Source: Gammaproteobacteria bacterium
Lineage (GTDB): Bacteria; Pseudomonadota; Gammaproteobacteria; Pseudomonadales; Halieaceae
Reading direction: 5' to 3'
Length of the DNA: 57,611 bases
Assembly (NCBI GenBank): GCA_030426545.1
Contig: JAUHYL010000019.1
Coordinates: forward strand, 1 to 57,611
The notes below the pieces were generated by a model that saw only the letters and a program-made list of their open reading frames with translations, was not told the origin of the DNA and did not search any database. The translations under genes and the position numbers were made by a program. Shown piece by piece: positions 56,235 through 57,611 of the stretch (positions within the stretch are counted from its first letter, which is position 1; every line of letters begins with the position of its first letter).

Positions 56235-57203
56235 ATGTCGCATTCCATACCCAAAGAGGCGCCCGAGCAGGCCTCTCAACAACGGTCTCAGCGCAGGCCA
56301 AGGCACTTTCTGACGCTGCTGGATTTCACCCCCGCAGAGCTGGTGCAATTGATTGATCGCGCCAGCGCCATGAAGCGCGAGCACTACGCGGGAACGGAGC
56401 AGCGCCCCTTCCACGGCAAAGTGCTGGCGATGATTTTTGAGAAGTCATCCACGCGCACGCGCGTGTCCTTCGAGGCGGGCATGGCGCAGCTCGGTGGTCA
56501 CGCCATGTTCCTGTCACCCGAGAGTACTCAATTGGGCCGTGGTGAACCCGTTGAAGACAGCGCACGCATCGTCTCTTCCATGGTCGATATCGTCATGATC
56601 CGCACCTACGGGCACGACATCGCGGAACGCTTTGCCGCGCACTCCTCAGTGCCTGTCATAAATGCGCTCACCGACGATTTCCACCCCTGCCAGTTGCTGG
56701 CAGACATGCAAACCTATGCCGAACATCGCGGCAGCATTGCCGGGAGATCGGTGTGCTGGGTGGGCGACGGCAATAACATGTGTCATTCGTATATCAATGC
56801 TGCTCGCCAGTTCGACTTCGAACTGCGCATCGCCTGCCCGCAGGGGTTCGAACCAAACGCCGAGTTGGTAGCAGCGAATCGCGACCGTGTGCATGTCACA
56901 CACGAGCCCGCTGCAGCGGCGGAGGGGGCGGACCTTGTGGTGACTGACGTGTGGGCCTCCATGGGTCAGGAACAGGAACAGGCGGAACGCGCAGCGGCCT
57001 TCGCCGACTTTCAGGTCAACGCCGAGTTGATGTCGCGCGCCGCACCGGACGCACTCTACATGCACTGCCTGCCGGCGCACCGCGGTGAGGAAATCAGCGC
57101 CCAGTTGATGGATGCGCCCGATACCGTTATCTGGGAAGAGGCCGAAAACCGGCTGCACGCGCAAAAAGCGCTGATCGAAACCCTGCTGCTGGCAGCCGGG
57201 TAG
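56235..57203 (+). CDS. argF: Ornithine carbamoyltransferase
   Basis: 322 residues from the ATG at 56235 (GAGGGA 8 bases upstream), preferred to one 21 bases earlier. Motifs are the carbamoyl phosphate site SSTRTR, the [11 protein letters not shown] loop, the ornithine-side DVWASMGQE, and [10 protein letters not shown]. It makes citrulline. The first 20 residues are a Gln/Ser/Arg-rich extension before the RHFLTLLDF core, slightly longer than typical anabolic enzymes (about 306). Confidence 0.96.
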   Translation: MSHSIPKEAPEQASQQRSQRRPRHFLTLLDFTPAELVQLIDRASAMKREHYAGTEQRPFHGKVLAMIFEKSSTRTRVSFEAGMAQLGGHAMFLSPESTQLGRGEPVEDSARIVSSMVDIVMIRTYGHDIAERFAAHSSVPVINALTDDFHPCQLLADMQTYAEHRGSIAGRSVCWVGDGNNMCHSYINAARQFDFELRIACPQGFEPNAELVAANRDRVHVTHEPAAAAEGADLVVTDVWASMGQEQEQAERAAAFADFQVNAELMSRAAPDALYMHCLPAHRGEEISAQLMDAPDTVIWEEAENRLHAQKALIETLLLAAG

Positions 57204-57611
57204 ACGGCGCCAGGGCAATCCTGGCGCCTGCGCGGTCACTAATAGCGCGAACTTCTAGCACCAGTTTTTTTTATAAAAAATTAGTCAAAGAAAAGCGAAA
57301 TTCGAGGCCCGACAGAGGGCACTTCCGGAGGGATATGGCCTGCGCGGTTAGTAGGCACCGACACACGTTGCTTTCAACATCTTATCCACAGAATAAACCC
57401 AGCCTAATGCCCTTGCATTGCACCCGATGCCGCATTATCTTGTACCTGAGTGAGACATATACCCCTATATATGGGGTATGACACAAAAAGAAGCGGTCAA
57501 AAAACGAGCAAAACAAGCCGGTATCGACTGCCACAAAGGGGTTTCTCAGCCAATCAGCGCCGCAGGGGGGCAATAGCCATCTCCGGGCAGCATGTAGCGG
57601 GGCCTGTCTCA
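57204..57611. other. 408-base gene-free stretch at the right edge
   Basis: It holds the argF hairpin (separate entry) and a T8/A6 run at 57265-57280. There is a perfect DnaA-box-like TTATCCACA at 57382-57390. An inverted repeat, ATACCCC (57459-57465) with GGGGTAT (57473-57479), surrounds an AT-only loop. GC content drops sharply in parts. No frame looks like a gene; one minus-strand frame stays open from the edge to 57382, but has no recognisable content. Confidence 0.5.
57206..57228 (+). terminator. Hairpin just after argF
   Basis: Perfect 9-bp stem GGCGCCAGG (57206-57214) and CCTGGCGCC (57220-57228) with loop GCAAT, starting 2 bases after the argF stop. No T-run follows directly; the nearest is at 57265. 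It is probably an RNA-stabilising or weak terminator hairpin. Confidence 0.5.

Noticed and set aside
57382-57573. 63-codon minus-strand frame open from the right edge
   Set aside because: TTG start, AT-rich repeat-like content and no recognisable motif; it could be a chance open frame, so it is not listed as a gene.

Overview
The window comes from a high-GC marine-type gammaproteobacterium, most like the Cellvibrionales/Halieaceae or a pseudomonad relative. That placement is inferred from gene order and protein motifs, not from a search. Two blocks follow the order known from Pseudomonas: fmdB-like–aspS–yebC–ruvCAB–ybgC–tolQRAB–pal–cpoB–queE–queC–tRNA-Lys (12.7-25.0 kb), and proA–nadD–rsfS–rlmH–mrdA–rodA–mltB–rlpA–dacA–ybeD–lipB (42.7-52.7 kb). 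All of both blocks is on the minus strand, with many ATGA, GTGA or TTGA stop/start overlaps. No rRNA, insertion sequence, phage gene or CRISPR array was seen.

Left part (1-5.6 kb): visibly lower GC than the rest. It holds a membrane protein gene cut by the window edge, an outer-membrane beta-barrel protein, and a divergent signalling pair: a transmembrane PknB-type Ser/Thr kinase facing a PP2C phosphatase plus a small tail-anchored protein. Next (5.6-12.5 kb) is an accessory catabolic cluster: two clan GH-A glycoside hydrolases, a TetR regulator, a cupin dioxygenase-like protein, two short-chain dehydrogenases, a PhyH-type Fe/2-oxoglutarate dioxygenase and a small membrane protein, with operator-like palindromes at two promoters.

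Middle (12.5-25.6 kb): queuosine precursor genes, the Tol-Pal envelope system, Holliday junction processing, and translation (aspS, yebC). An HU protein with an H1-like Lys/Ala/Pro tail follows. From 26 to 43 kb come proS, a lytic transglycosylase, AraC and LuxR regulators, a glutamine-synthetase-like ligase, a MATE exporter, a fatty acid desaturase with a coiled-coil tail, a glutathione peroxidase, a membrane-embedded AraC regulator next to an exported hydrolase, prfC, and a RegB/RegA (PrrBA/RoxSR) redox two-component system.

Right part (42.7-57.6 kb): lipoate attachment, the cell-elongation and peptidoglycan block, ribosome maturation factors, NAD and proline synthesis, then thiol peroxidase, monothiol glutaredoxin and argD–argF.

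The most unusual signal is a pair of long hairpins in two unrelated intergenic regions (21886-21958 on plus, 53548-53610 on minus). They share an almost identical 19-nt apical loop (18/19), but their long stems are unrelated in sequence and each is self-complementary. Both are preceded by a G-rich tract on the same strand. This looks like a mobile or structured hairpin family that I do not recognise. Other leads are an AraC-style direct repeat in front of the exported hydrolase, a perfect 19-bp palindrome upstream of the desaturase, and a TATAAT box placed so that the regB-like mRNA would be leaderless.
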